From Chitinophaga parva (lineage in GTDB: Bacteria > Bacteroidota > Bacteroidia > Chitinophagales > Chitinophagaceae): DNA of 64,000 bases. A program made the translations under genes and the position numbers. How positions within the stretch are numbered: position 1 is the first letter of the stretch; every line of letters starts with the position of its first letter. The notes beneath the pieces were generated by a model that was not told where the DNA came from, ran no database searches, and was given only the letters and a program-made list of their open reading frames with translations. Location of the stretch: the NCBI RefSeq assembly GCF_003071345.1, contig NZ_QCYK01000002.1:1860001-1924000 (forward strand), given 5' to 3'. Shown here piece after piece: positions 8,231-16,470 of the stretch.

Positions 8231-10441
8231 ATGAAAAAAATGAACCTGGTACAACAGGGCGCACGCCTGTTGCTGCCCGCATGCTGCCTGGCGGTCCTGA
8301 GCACCACTGCCAATGACAGCATCCCCAACACCCGTAAAAAGAACCTGGACTACGTAGACCCCACCATCGGCAACGTAGGAGCACTGCTGGAGCCCACGCG
8401 CCCCACCGTGCAGCTGCCTAACCAGGTGATCCGCTTCACGCCGGATCGTAAAGACCGGCTGGATGACCAGATCAGTTGCTTCCCGCTCACGGTGGTGTCC
8501 CACCGGTTGGGAGAAGTCTTCGCCGTGAAGCCCGCCCTGGGCGAGCTAACCGCCAGCAACTGGACGGCCCGCCTGGCGTATGATCACGACCTGGAAGTGA
8601 ACCGCCCCTACTATTACTCCACCTACCTGCTGGATAAGGATATCACGGTAGAATTTGCCCCCGGCAAAAAAGCAGGCTACTACCGCTTCACTTTTCCGCA
8701 GGGCGTTGCTAAATCGTTATTGTTCAGTGTTTACAATGACGGGGCGTCCAGCTACCAGTTTGGCCCGGGCAATGTGCTCACCGGCATGGAAACCTGGAAT
8801 GATGATGTGAAGATCTATTGCTACGGTGTATTCAGCGAGGCGGGTAAAACCAATGTAGATGGGCACAACGCCAGCATTACCTTCCCGGATGCCGTTAAGA
8901 CGGTGGAGTTTAAATACGCCATCAGTTTTGTAAGCGCAGCCCAGGCTAAAAAGAACTTTGAAGCGGAAGTGCCGAAAAATACTTTTGCTGCTGCCAGGGC
9001 CAATGGGGAAAAAGCATGGGCCAATGTGATGGACCAGATCCAGGTGGAAGGGGGCACGGAGGCCCAGCGCCGTGCGTTCTTCACTGCTTTGTACCGCACC
9101 AATGAGCGCATGGTAAATATCATGGAAGACGGCCAGTACTACAGCGGTTACGATAAGCAGGTGCACACGGATACAAGACCTTTCTACGTGGACGACTGGA
9201 GCTGGGATACCTACCTGGCGGCCCACCCGCTGCGCATGATCCTGAAGCCTTCCCAGGAAGAGGATATGTTGCAGTCTTACGTGCGCATGTACCAGCAAAG
9301 CGGCTGGATGCCCACCTTTCCCGTATTGTTCGGCGATCACGCGTGCATGAACGGCTTCCATTCCTCTATAGTGCTGCTGGATGCGTACCGCAAAGGCCTG
9401 CACAATTTTGACATCAACACGGCATATGAAGGTATGCGCAAAAACAGCACAGATGCCACGCTGCTGCCCTGGCGCAATGGCCCCAAGACCGTGCTGGATG
9501 ATTTCTACCACGAGCATGGCTATTTCCCGGCCCTGGCGCCTGGCGAAAAAGAAACCGTAGCAGCGGTAGATCCCTTTGAAAAAAGACAGGCCGTGGCCGT
9601 GACCCTGGGCGCCAGCTATGACGACTGGGCCGTATCCCAGCTGGCGGGAGACCTGGGTAAAAAGGACGACCAGCAAAAGTTTGCCAAAGCATCGCAGAAC
9701 TATAAGAACCTTTGGGAAGCGGACAAGCAATTCTTCATGCCCAAAGATGAGAAGGGGAAGTTCCTGGACATAGATCCCACGTTTGACGGGGGCATGGGTG
9801 GCCGTGATTACTACGATGAAAACAACGGCTGGACGTACATGTGGCAGGTGCAGCACGACATACCGGGACTGATAGACCTGATGGGAGGCAAAGACAAATT
9901 TGAAGCCCGGCTGGACCGCCTGTTCCGCGAGGGACTGGGCCGCGCCAAATATGCATTCAATGCCAAGTTCCCGGATGCTACCGGCCTTACCGGCCAGCAC
10001 TCTATGGGCAATGAGCCCAGCTTCCACATTCCTTACCTGTATAACTACACCGCGCCCTGGAAAACCCAGCAACGGGTGCGTTTCCTGCTGGATACGTGGT
10101 TTAAGGATAACATCTTCGGCATTCCGGGGGATGAAGATGGAGGCGGTATGTCTGCGTTCGTAGTATTTTCTTCCATGGGCTTTTATCCTATTACACCGGG
10201 CATCCCGGCGTATACCGTGGGTAGCCCTGTGTTCAGCAAAGTGAGCATCGCTTTGGAAAACGGCAAACACTTCACGGTATTAGCGCATGGCGCCTCCGTG
10301 GTGAATAAATATATTCAACGCGCAACGTTAAACGGAAAGCCACTGAACAAGCCCTTCTTCACGCATGCCGACCTGGTAAGTGGCGGCACGCTGGAACTGT
10401 TTATGGGCCCCAAGCCCAATAAGCAATGGGGAGTAAACTAG
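8231..10441 (+). CDS. GH92 family alpha-mannosidase
   Basis: This 736-residue protein shows the signature of glycoside hydrolase family 92, calcium-dependent exo-alpha-mannosidases that invert configuration and trim mannans and high-mannose N-glycans. The N-terminal beta-sandwich begins at YVDPTIGNVG after a likely signal peptide. The (alpha/alpha)6 domain contains DDWSWDTYLAAHPL, GGMGGRDYYDENNGWTYMWQ, GNEPSFHIPYLYNY (NEP at about 594-596) and FGIPGDEDGGGMSAFVVFS (DED at about 634-636). The last two segments carry the catalytic acids in characterised members. Family proteins usually run 700-780 residues, so this one is full length. It shares an operon with the GH71/99-like gene and probably works on the mannose side chains freed or exposed by it. 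Confidence 0.93.
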   Translation: MKKMNLVQQGARLLLPACCLAVLSTTANDSIPNTRKKNLDYVDPTIGNVGALLEPTRPTVQLPNQVIRFTPDRKDRLDDQISCFPLTVVSHRLGEVFAVKPALGELTASNWTARLAYDHDLEVNRPYYYSTYLLDKDITVEFAPGKKAGYYRFTFPQGVAKSLLFSVYNDGASSYQFGPGNVLTGMETWNDDVKIYCYGVFSEAGKTNVDGHNASITFPDAVKTVEFKYAISFVSAAQAKKNFEAEVPKNTFAAARANGEKAWANVMDQIQVEGGTEAQRRAFFTALYRTNERMVNIMEDGQYYSGYDKQVHTDTRPFYVDDWSWDTYLAAHPLRMILKPSQEEDMLQSYVRMYQQSGWMPTFPVLFGDHACMNGFHSSIVLLDAYRKGLHNFDINTAYEGMRKNSTDATLLPWRNGPKTVLDDFYHEHGYFPALAPGEKETVAAVDPFEKRQAVAVTLGASYDDWAVSQLAGDLGKKDDQQKFAKASQNYKNLWEADKQFFMPKDEKGKFLDIDPTFDGGMGGRDYYDENNGWTYMWQVQHDIPGLIDLMGGKDKFEARLDRLFREGLGRAKYAFNAKFPDATGLTGQHSMGNEPSFHIPYLYNYTAPWKTQQRVRFLLDTWFKDNIFGIPGDEDGGGMSAFVVFSSMGFYPITPGIPAYTVGSPVFSKVSIALENGKHFTVLAHGASVVNKYIQRATLNGKPLNKPFFTHADLVSGGTLELFMGPKPNKQWGVN

Positions 10442-10472
10442 TTTTTATTAAATGGTTGATTCTTTTGGAGAG

Positions 10473-10500
10473 AAAGGCTGCTTGTCTAAGCGGCCTTTTC
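10473..10500. terminator. Shared terminator between convergent genes
   Basis: AAAGGCTGC (10473-10481) pairs with GCGGCCTTT (10490-10498) with one G-T wobble. The stem is flanked by A on one side and T on the other, so it can stop transcription from the GH92 gene on the plus strand and the regulator on the minus strand. Confidence 0.7.
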
Positions 10501-13323
10501 TTATGCGGTAACCTGCAGCAGGAAATCGAAAAGATTTACTTCCGTGGGCAACTCCAGTTTTTTGCGCAGGCGGTAGCGGCTTACTTCCACGCTCTTCGCA
10601 GAAATGTTAAGCAACTGGGCAATCTCCTTGGAACTGAGATTAATGCGCAGGTAGGCGCACAGCTTCAGGTCTGTAGGGCTGAGCACCGGGTATTTTTTCT
10701 TGAGGGTAGATAAAAAATTGCTGTGCACTTCATCAAAGTGGATGGCAAACTGTTGCCAGTCGTCTTCCCCTTCTTCCGCATGTTCCAGCATGCGCAGTAA
10801 AGCCTTGAACTCGCTGGCAACCGCCGGGGGCACGGTTTTGAGCAGGCGGTTCAGCTCCTCTCTTATCCTGGAGAGCAAAGTGCGGCGCTCCACCAGCAGC
10901 ATGGTTACTGTGGCCAGCTCCTTGTTTTTAAAATCCACCTGCGCGGCCAGTTGGTTCTTTTGCAGGGAAATGATCTCCTTCTCGCTCCGGTCCAGTTCCA
11001 GTTGCTGCAAGTACAATTGTTTTTCCTGTTCTTCCTGGCGCTTTTGCTGGGCGCGGGTAAGGCGGTTTTCCTGCCACTTCAGCCCGTAATAAACAAGTGC
11101 CGTGAGCAAACATCCGTAAAGGATGAAGGCCGTAATGGTCTCGTACCAGGCGGGCCGTATCACAAAGGCAAAGCTGGCTGGTGCAGATACCGCGCCCAGG
11201 TTGTTGCGGGCCCGCACGCGGAACACATATTCACCATAAGGCAGGTTGGTATAATCCTTTTCCGTGCGGGTAGCCCATGCGGACCATTCTGTATCAAAGC
11301 CCTGCAACTGGTAGCTGTATTGCATGGCCTGGTCATACCGGGGGCTGCTGTATTCAAAGTGCACATTATTCCACTTGTTTGGAAAGCCCGGCCCATGGCG
11401 CAGGTCTTCCAGGGCGGCAGCCGTATCATGCACCGCATAACCCCCAAACGCAAGACTGTCGCGCACCTTCACGGCACTGATCATAGCGGTGGGTGGACGC
11501 TGCGTGGAAAGGTAATCCGCATAGTCCAGGTGGAACATACCGGTGTTGCTGCCTACAAAAACATTATTGCGGTCGTACGGATAGATGCAGGCATTTTCAT
11601 TGGGCAGTTGTCCACTCATTTCCGGGAAGTACACAATGGGCTGGCCCGGTGCGGCCACGCCCACCTGCTGCCTGCTGATGAACCAGATATTGTGGCTGCT
11701 ATCCTGCACCAGGTAGCGCAGCGGAATGTTGTGAAATGTTCTGCTGTATTGAGTGTCCGGCACAAAGCGCTTACCAGTGTATTGATAAATACCCTGTTCC
11801 GTGGCCACCACCATCCGCCCGTTTAGCGTGTACACGAAATTGTTTTGGGTGCTGGGCAATCCATCTGCCTGTGTAAAATGCTGCAGCTGTGTAATGCTTT
11901 GCTTGTCTGCACTCAGCGCCATGCGAAATACGCCGCGGTAGGGATGGGAGGCCCAAACCACGTTGCCTTCCGTGGTCAGGTAATGTAGTGATTCATACAG
12001 GCCGTCAATGCTGCCGCCGTCACGGGTGCCCCGCAGCAGGTGCAAGCCGGTGTAAGTGCCGGCTATCATGGCATTGCTGCCCGGCAGGCCGGTCACCATC
12101 CAGCAGCCCGGCCGTTTGAGCAGGGGCGTGGCGGTATTGCCATTTACGAGGAACACGCCATCTATGTGGCCCAGGAACAGTTGATGATGGATCTCAGACA
12201 GGTCCCATGCTTTGCCGCCGGTGCCAGGCACCACGCTGAACGCAGCTTTGGTGGCGCTCAGATCCCGCAAGCCCTGGAGAGGCAAGGAATACAGTCCATC
12301 GGCTGTGCCGATGTATAGCTGTTGGTTATACACATGGGCACTATAAGTACTGAGCTGGTGGGCTGCGTCCGGGTAAATATGTTTGATGGCGCTGCGGTAG
12401 CTTACCATGGCAATGCCGTTCTTCAATCCCAGCCACAGGTGCTGGTCATGGTCAGGGTAAATGGTTTGTACGGTGTTGCCCTGCAGGCCTTCATCCCTTG
12501 AAAACTGCTGCAGGAGCCGGCCCTGGGCATCTATGATCATGCAGCCATCATTGGCAGTGCCAATGGCAAGATGATCTTCATCCAGCTGCGTGGCGGCCAG
12601 TGCGCCGGAAATGGCGCTGGTAAAGGATTGCAGGGTGCTGTCGTGCAGGAGGAATAAACCATTTTGCGCGGTGGCTGCCAGCAGGGTGTCGTGCCGGAAA
12701 GGGGTGATGGCGGTGAAACGCAGGCCTGCCTTGTTTTTGCAGAGCGGGTGCCACTGGTTATTACGGAACAGGAACAAACCTTCTTCCCGGTCTGCCGCAT
12801 ACAGCCTGCCACCGGCGTTGCAAAGCAGTTGCCATTGGTGCGGTGCATCAAATGTGGTAATGGTACTATCATGCAGGCGGAGAATGCTTTCATTGGTACG
12901 GAAGAATACTTCATCCCGTATCATGACCACATCCCAGATGTCTGCAAACTGGCGCGCCACTGGCGGGATAAGGTGGGCCAGGGAATGAAAGCGCAGGGCG
13001 CCGTTATCACCGGGATAGAAATAACCCAGTTCATCCTGGCCGCCGGTGTAGATGCGGCCTTTGGGATCGATGGCCAGGGCGCGCACGGCGGTTTTGTTGG
13101 GCAGGGAATATTGTTTCCAGTAGCTGCCATCAAATGTGAGGAGGCCGTCATCATTGGCAAAGTATAGCAGCCCGCTGGCATCCTGGCACACCTGGCGCAC
13201 GGAGGGGTCGGCCCCATATTGGAGTGGAGGGTAGTTGGTGATGCCCGGCACGCCAATGGCATGCTGTGCCTGTATGTGGACGGGGAGTAGCAGTAATAGT
13301 ATAACGATGATGGGTGCCTTCAT
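10501..13323 (-). CDS. Periplasmic sensor with Y_Y_Y domain and LuxR-type HTH
   Basis: This 940-residue protein has a signal peptide (MKAPIIVILLLLLPVHIQAQ). A long two-fold beta-propeller sensor follows, of the type seen in hybrid two-component sensors, with repeats such as GLLYFANDDGLLTFDG and IYPDHDQHLWLGLKNGIAMV. A Y_Y_Y domain near residues 650-720 (YSYQLQGFDTEWSAW, LPYGEYVFRVRARNNLG) precedes one transmembrane helix (ITAFILYGCLLTALVYYGL) and a Gln/Glu-rich coiled coil. The C-terminus is a LuxR/GerE-type helix-turn-helix (LSPTDLKLCAYLRINLSSKE, then SAKSVEVSRYRLRKKLEL). There is no histidine kinase, receiver or AraC domain. It is probably a one-component membrane regulator that senses a glycan fragment and controls the adjacent SusCD-GH genes. 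The ligand is unknown. Confidence 0.85.
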   Translation of the reverse strand: MKAPIIVILLLLLPVHIQAQHAIGVPGITNYPPLQYGADPSVRQVCQDASGLLYFANDDGLLTFDGSYWKQYSLPNKTAVRALAIDPKGRIYTGGQDELGYFYPGDNGALRFHSLAHLIPPVARQFADIWDVVMIRDEVFFRTNESILRLHDSTITTFDAPHQWQLLCNAGGRLYAADREEGLFLFRNNQWHPLCKNKAGLRFTAITPFRHDTLLAATAQNGLFLLHDSTLQSFTSAISGALAATQLDEDHLAIGTANDGCMIIDAQGRLLQQFSRDEGLQGNTVQTIYPDHDQHLWLGLKNGIAMVSYRSAIKHIYPDAAHQLSTYSAHVYNQQLYIGTADGLYSLPLQGLRDLSATKAAFSVVPGTGGKAWDLSEIHHQLFLGHIDGVFLVNGNTATPLLKRPGCWMVTGLPGSNAMIAGTYTGLHLLRGTRDGGSIDGLYESLHYLTTEGNVVWASHPYRGVFRMALSADKQSITQLQHFTQADGLPSTQNNFVYTLNGRMVVATEQGIYQYTGKRFVPDTQYSRTFHNIPLRYLVQDSSHNIWFISRQQVGVAAPGQPIVYFPEMSGQLPNENACIYPYDRNNVFVGSNTGMFHLDYADYLSTQRPPTAMISAVKVRDSLAFGGYAVHDTAAALEDLRHGPGFPNKWNNVHFEYSSPRYDQAMQYSYQLQGFDTEWSAWATRTEKDYTNLPYGEYVFRVRARNNLGAVSAPASFAFVIRPAWYETITAFILYGCLLTALVYYGLKWQENRLTRAQQKRQEEQEKQLYLQQLELDRSEKEIISLQKNQLAAQVDFKNKELATVTMLLVERRTLLSRIREELNRLLKTVPPAVASEFKALLRMLEHAEEGEDDWQQFAIHFDEVHSNFLSTLKKKYPVLSPTDLKLCAYLRINLSSKEIAQLLNISAKSVEVSRYRLRKKLELPTEVNLFDFLLQVTA

Positions 13324-13371
13324 GAAGCCGTGGCGCTTAGGCAGTTAAAATAAACATAAATGCCTGAAATT

Positions 13372-13403
13372 AAAAGGGATGCCGCTGTGAACAACGGCAT
13401 CCC
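13372..13403 (-). terminator. Terminator of the kdgF operon
   Basis: A perfect 9-bp stem (GGGATGCCG at 13376-13384, CGGCATCCC at 13395-13403) is followed on the minus strand by TTTT. It lies downstream of the minus-strand KdgF gene. Confidence 0.7.
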
Positions 13404-13478
13404 GGAAGAAATCTCCCATTAATGATTTGTGAAGCTTAGACAATGCAGGATCTCAAATCTCCAGGGAAGTTGCTTGCC

Positions 13479-13814
13479 TTATAAAAAATCTTCTCTTGCC
13501 GGGTTGAAAGAATCGATGAGCATTCCTGCTTCCAGGCACACTACACCGTGTACTACGTGGGGAGGCACATAAAAGCCATCGCCTGCAGAGATGAGCTGCT
13601 TCACCTCCCCGATGGTGGCTTCAAAGCGGCCGGCAGCCACGTAGGTGACCTGGGTATGCGGGTGGCTGTGCAGGGTGCCAATGCCACCGGCCTCAAAACG
13701 CACTTTCACCATCATCAGCTGGTCATTGTAGCCGTACACCTGCCGGCTCAGGCCACCGCCCAGGTCTTCCCAGGGAATGGTATTTTCAGATTGAATGATC
13801 TTGCTTTCGGGCAT
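13479..13814 (-). CDS. kdgF: KdgF-like cupin, unsaturated uronate linearisation
   Basis: This 111-residue single-domain cupin matches KdgF, which converts 4,5-unsaturated monouronates released by pectin, alginate or glucuronan lyases into the linear 5-keto-4-deoxyuronate. The metal-binding cupin motif is visible as LHSHPHTQVTYVAAGRFE, with the second half as GDGFYVPPHVVHGV. The N-terminus (WEDLGGGLSRQVYGYNDQLM) is also typical. The start codon overlaps the stop of the upstream YhcH-like gene by one base (TAATG), so translation is coupled. The product would feed directly into KduI, encoded divergently at 14738. Confidence 0.88.
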   Translation of the reverse strand: MPESKIIQSENTIPWEDLGGGLSRQVYGYNDQLMMVKVRFEAGGIGTLHSHPHTQVTYVAAGRFEATIGEVKQLISAGDGFYVPPHVVHGVVCLEAGMLIDSFNPAREDFL

Positions 13815-14434
13815 TACTCGGTATAACTGATTTTGATCACTAATTTTTTTACTACATCATAGCCATCCACTTTCACATTGGGGCGGTGCACATCTTTTGG
13901 GAAAAAGAGGTAGAAGGTGCCTGGCGCTGCCATGTAATCCTTGCCGGAAGCGGTATAGTTGGCCGCATCATGGGCAGCATCGTACGGGTGCGTTACGGTG
14001 GCCTTGTCCAGCGGTACTACGCTGATCTGCTCTTTGCCTTTGATCACATATTGCAGGTCAATGTATTTGCGGTGCGATTCCCAGCTGGCCTGGTCCAGTG
14101 TTTTGGAAGGATTTTCGGTGATGGAGGCATACACGGTATCGCCGGCAATGGGGTATTTTCCCGGTGCCAGGGAAGCTGTGCCCGGATCTGCCAGGAAGGC
14201 GAAAGCCTTGTCCCACGCGGCTTTGTTGGCATGGTATTGCTGGTAGAAAGTAGCCGCATCCACATCGTTGTACACTTTAAGGGCGTAGCCGGGATGCCAG
14301 CCCTGCCGCTGCACCCACTGGCGGGCCTTTTGGGCATTCACCGTTTTGTTTTGCGCAAAAGCAAAAATGCCGGCAAACATGGATAAGAACATAAGCGAAA
14401 AAGTTTTAGCATACAGTGGAATGCGCATAGTCAT
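13814..14434 (-). CDS. YhcH/YjgK/YiaL family protein, secreted
   Basis: This protein of about 206 residues carries a YhcH/YjgK/YiaL (DUF386) cupin-like domain, with SWESHRKYIDLQYVIKGKEQ and GTFYLFFPKDVHRPNVKVDG containing the expected metal-ligand histidines. Enzymes of this family act on sugar anomers or small saccharide derivatives, and they often sit in sialate or uronate operons. A start at 14434 (or 14428) is chosen because it places a signal peptide (ending GIFAFAQN) at the N-terminus and avoids the operator site at 14519-14534; longer frames upstream look untranslated. A domain of this family with a signal peptide suggests a periplasmic role. It is co-translated with KdgF. Confidence 0.8.
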   Translation of the reverse strand: MTMRIPLYAKTFSLMFLSMFAGIFAFAQNKTVNAQKARQWVQRQGWHPGYALKVYNDVDAATFYQQYHANKAAWDKAFAFLADPGTASLAPGKYPIAGDTVYASITENPSKTLDQASWESHRKYIDLQYVIKGKEQISVVPLDKATVTHPYDAAHDAANYTASGKDYMAAPGTFYLFFPKDVHRPNVKVDGYDVVKKLVIKISYTE

Positions 14435-14518
14435 CTTAACACAGATTCTGGTGTGAACAATCAGGGCCGCAGGCCCGTTCAATATTAGCGCCTTTTTCCG
14501 GGACGGGGCGGGGTATTT

Positions 14519-14534
14519 TACGAAAACGTTGTAG
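14519..14534. promoter_or_regulatory. Candidate LacI-family operator 1
   Basis: TACGAAAACGTTGTAG is a near-palindrome centred on ACGT, the form of many LacI-family operators. Read in the other direction it matches 15 of 16 bases of the site at 14633-14649. The two sites flank the divergent region between the kdgF-yhcH and kduI genes, so they probably control both directions. Confidence 0.6.
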
Positions 14535-14632
14535 GGGAAGCTGTTCCTTAAAATGGGAACCGTTAATGGTTTAATTTTAATGTGGAAGGGCACCTCGCAG
14601 GGTTAAAAATTAAACTTTAACTATTCATTTAT

Positions 14633-14649
14633 CTACAACGTTTGCGTAG
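14633..14649. promoter_or_regulatory. Candidate LacI-family operator 2
   Basis: CTACAACGTTTGCGTAG is the inverted partner of operator 1. Its position argues against a kduI start at 14642, because the operator would then overlap the first codons. Confidence 0.6.
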
Positions 14650-14737
14650 AAATAAATCCGCAATTCTTTTAAAAATAAGCCGCCGTAGTATAGTATTGCT
14701 GGGAATTCCCGTAAATAAACATTTAAAACATAGTCAA

Positions 14738-15568
14738 TTGAGAGTCATTCATGGAGTGCATCCGGAAGATTTTAAGCGTTATGATACCACCACCATCAGA
14801 GAACGTTTCCTGGTAGATAAGATCATCCAGCCGGACCAACTGGTAAATGTATATACCCACTACGACCGCATGATCGTAGGTGGCGCAAACCCTGTGCAGC
14901 AAACACTTTCCCTGGAAAATTACCCAAACCTGCGCGCTAATTATTTCCTGGAGCGCCGCGAAATAGGCATCATCAACGTGGCCGGCGATGGGGAAGTGAC
15001 CGTGGACGGAAAAACCTTTACCGTAAATAAACTGGACTGTCTCTATATCGGGAAGGGCAGCAGGGACGTTACTTTTCGCAGCAAGCGCCCCGCGGCACCC
15101 GCTGTATTCTTCCTGCTCTCCGCACCCGCGCACACCACTTATCCCACCACCTTGCTCACGCATGCAGATGCAGCGAAGGTGCACACCGGTGATAGTGCCA
15201 CCGCCAATCAACGTACTATTAATAAGTACATCCACCTGGAAGGCATTCAAAGCTGCCAGCTGGTGATGGGCCTCACCATCCTGCACAATGGCAGCATCTG
15301 GAACACCATGCCCGCCCATGTGCACGACCGCCGCATGGAAGCGTATTTTTATTTTGACCTTCCAGCAGAACACAAAGTATTCCACTACATGGGCGAAGGC
15401 CACGAAACCCGCCATGTACTGCTGCAAAACCATGAGGCTATCGTGTCTCCGCCCTGGAGCATCCACTCCGGCAGCGCTACCGCCAGCTACAGCTTCATCT
15501 GGGGCATGGCAGGTGAAAACCTGGATTATACCGATATGGATGCAGTACGTATCGCAGATATGTTATAA
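14738..15568 (+). CDS. kduI: 5-keto-4-deoxyuronate isomerase
   Basis: This 276-residue protein matches KduI, the isomerase that turns 5-keto-4-deoxyuronate into 2,5-diketo-3-deoxygluconate after polyuronate lysis. Conserved family blocks are visible: YTHYDRMIVGGANPVQQTLS, YFLERREIGIINVAGDGEVT, SAPAHTTYPTTLLTHADAAK, NTMPAHVHDRRMEAYFYFDL and SPPWSIHSGSATASYSFIWG. The histidines and glutamate of the HVHDRRMEAYFYF block are the zinc ligands in the family. A TTG start at 14738 gives the same length as the E. coli enzyme (278 residues) and the family N-terminus. An ATG 96 bases upstream is in frame but would overlap operator 2. The stop lies 23 bases before the SDR gene. Confidence 0.92.
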   Translation: MRVIHGVHPEDFKRYDTTTIRERFLVDKIIQPDQLVNVYTHYDRMIVGGANPVQQTLSLENYPNLRANYFLERREIGIINVAGDGEVTVDGKTFTVNKLDCLYIGKGSRDVTFRSKRPAAPAVFFLLSAPAHTTYPTTLLTHADAAKVHTGDSATANQRTINKYIHLEGIQSCQLVMGLTILHNGSIWNTMPAHVHDRRMEAYFYFDLPAEHKVFHYMGEGHETRHVLLQNHEAIVSPPWSIHSGSATASYSFIWGMAGENLDYTDMDAVRIADML

Positions 15569-15591
15569 CTTATTGAAAAAAACGAGCAACC

Positions 15592-16407
15592 GTGAGTGTC
15601 AACTTCTCTTTAGCTGATAAAGCAATCGTAGTAACCGGGGGAACCGGTATTTTAGGCGGCGCCTTTGTGAAAGGCGTGGTGGAAGCCGGCGGTGCCGTGG
15701 GCATCCTGGGCCGTAATGCAGCCGTGGCAGAAGAAAGAGCCGCAGCCATTAACAAAGCAGGTGGCCGCGCCATGGCCCTGGTAGCTGATGTGATGAAAGC
15801 AGATGAGTTGAAGGCCGCAAAAGATAAGATGGTAGCCGCTTTTGGCCGTATAGACGGCCTGGTGAACGGGGCGGGTGGCAACATTCCTGAAGGGGTGCTG
15901 CAGCCGGAGGAAGACCTGTTTTCCATGAACCTGGAAGGCATGAAAAAGGCCATGGAGATCAACATCTGGGGCTCCGTACTGCCCACACAGGTATTTGGCG
16001 AAGCTATTGCCCAAACAGGCCGCGGCAGCATCGTGAACATTTCTTCCATGAATTCCAAGCGCGCCATTACGAAAGTACTGGGCTACAATATGGGCAAGGC
16101 CGCACTGGATTGCTACAACCAGTGGTACGCTGTGGAACTGGCAAACCGTTATGGTGACCAGATCCGCATGAATGCCATTGCACCGGGCTTTTTCCTCACG
16201 GAACAGAACCGCTACCTGCTTACCAGGCCGGAAGGTGGTTACACCCAGCGCGGCGAACTGGCCATCCGGCAAACACCCTTCAAACGTTTTGGCCACCCGG
16301 ATGAGCTGATAGGCGCGCTGGTATGGCTGCTCAGCGACGCCAGTGAGTTTGTAACGGGCGCCATGATCTGTGTAGATGGCGGATTCTCCATCTTTGGAGG
16401 CGTATAA
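15592..16407 (+). CDS. SDR oxidoreductase, mannonate/fructuronate or KduD-like
   Basis: This 271-residue classical short-chain dehydrogenase has the TGGTGILGG nucleotide-binding motif at residues 15-23, a catalytic Ser in INISSMN-like context (IVNISSMNSKRA) and YNMGK as the YxxxK motif. The C-terminal block NAIAPGFFLTEQNRYLL...FKRFGHPDELIGALVWLLSD is the form seen in SDR-type D-mannonate oxidoreductases (fructuronate reductases, B. subtilis UxuB/YjmF type) more than in KduD, which is shorter. Its place after KduI would allow a KduD role, reducing diketodeoxygluconate to KDG. Both fit uronate catabolism and the choice is not settled. The start is GTG, and an intrinsic terminator follows. Confidence 0.85.
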   Translation: MSVNFSLADKAIVVTGGTGILGGAFVKGVVEAGGAVGILGRNAAVAEERAAAINKAGGRAMALVADVMKADELKAAKDKMVAAFGRIDGLVNGAGGNIPEGVLQPEEDLFSMNLEGMKKAMEINIWGSVLPTQVFGEAIAQTGRGSIVNISSMNSKRAITKVLGYNMGKAALDCYNQWYAVELANRYGDQIRMNAIAPGFFLTEQNRYLLTRPEGGYTQRGELAIRQTPFKRFGHPDELIGALVWLLSDASEFVTGAMICVDGGFSIFGGV

Positions 16408-16414
16408 TATTTGG

Positions 16415-16448
16415 AGCGGTGTCTGACCCACACCGCTTTTATTTTTTT
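16415..16448 (+). terminator. Intrinsic terminator after the SDR gene
   Basis: AGCGGTGT (16415-16422) pairs with ACACCGCT (16430-16437) and is followed by a long T-rich run. It would separate kduI-SDR from the transporter gene, at least partly. Confidence 0.75.
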
Positions 16449-16470
16449 TAGTACTTAGCTCCACCACGTT

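Noticed and set aside
14642..14737. N-terminal extension of KduI from the ATG-like start at 14642.
   Set aside because: It adds 32 residues with no family match and overlaps the operator at 14633-14649.
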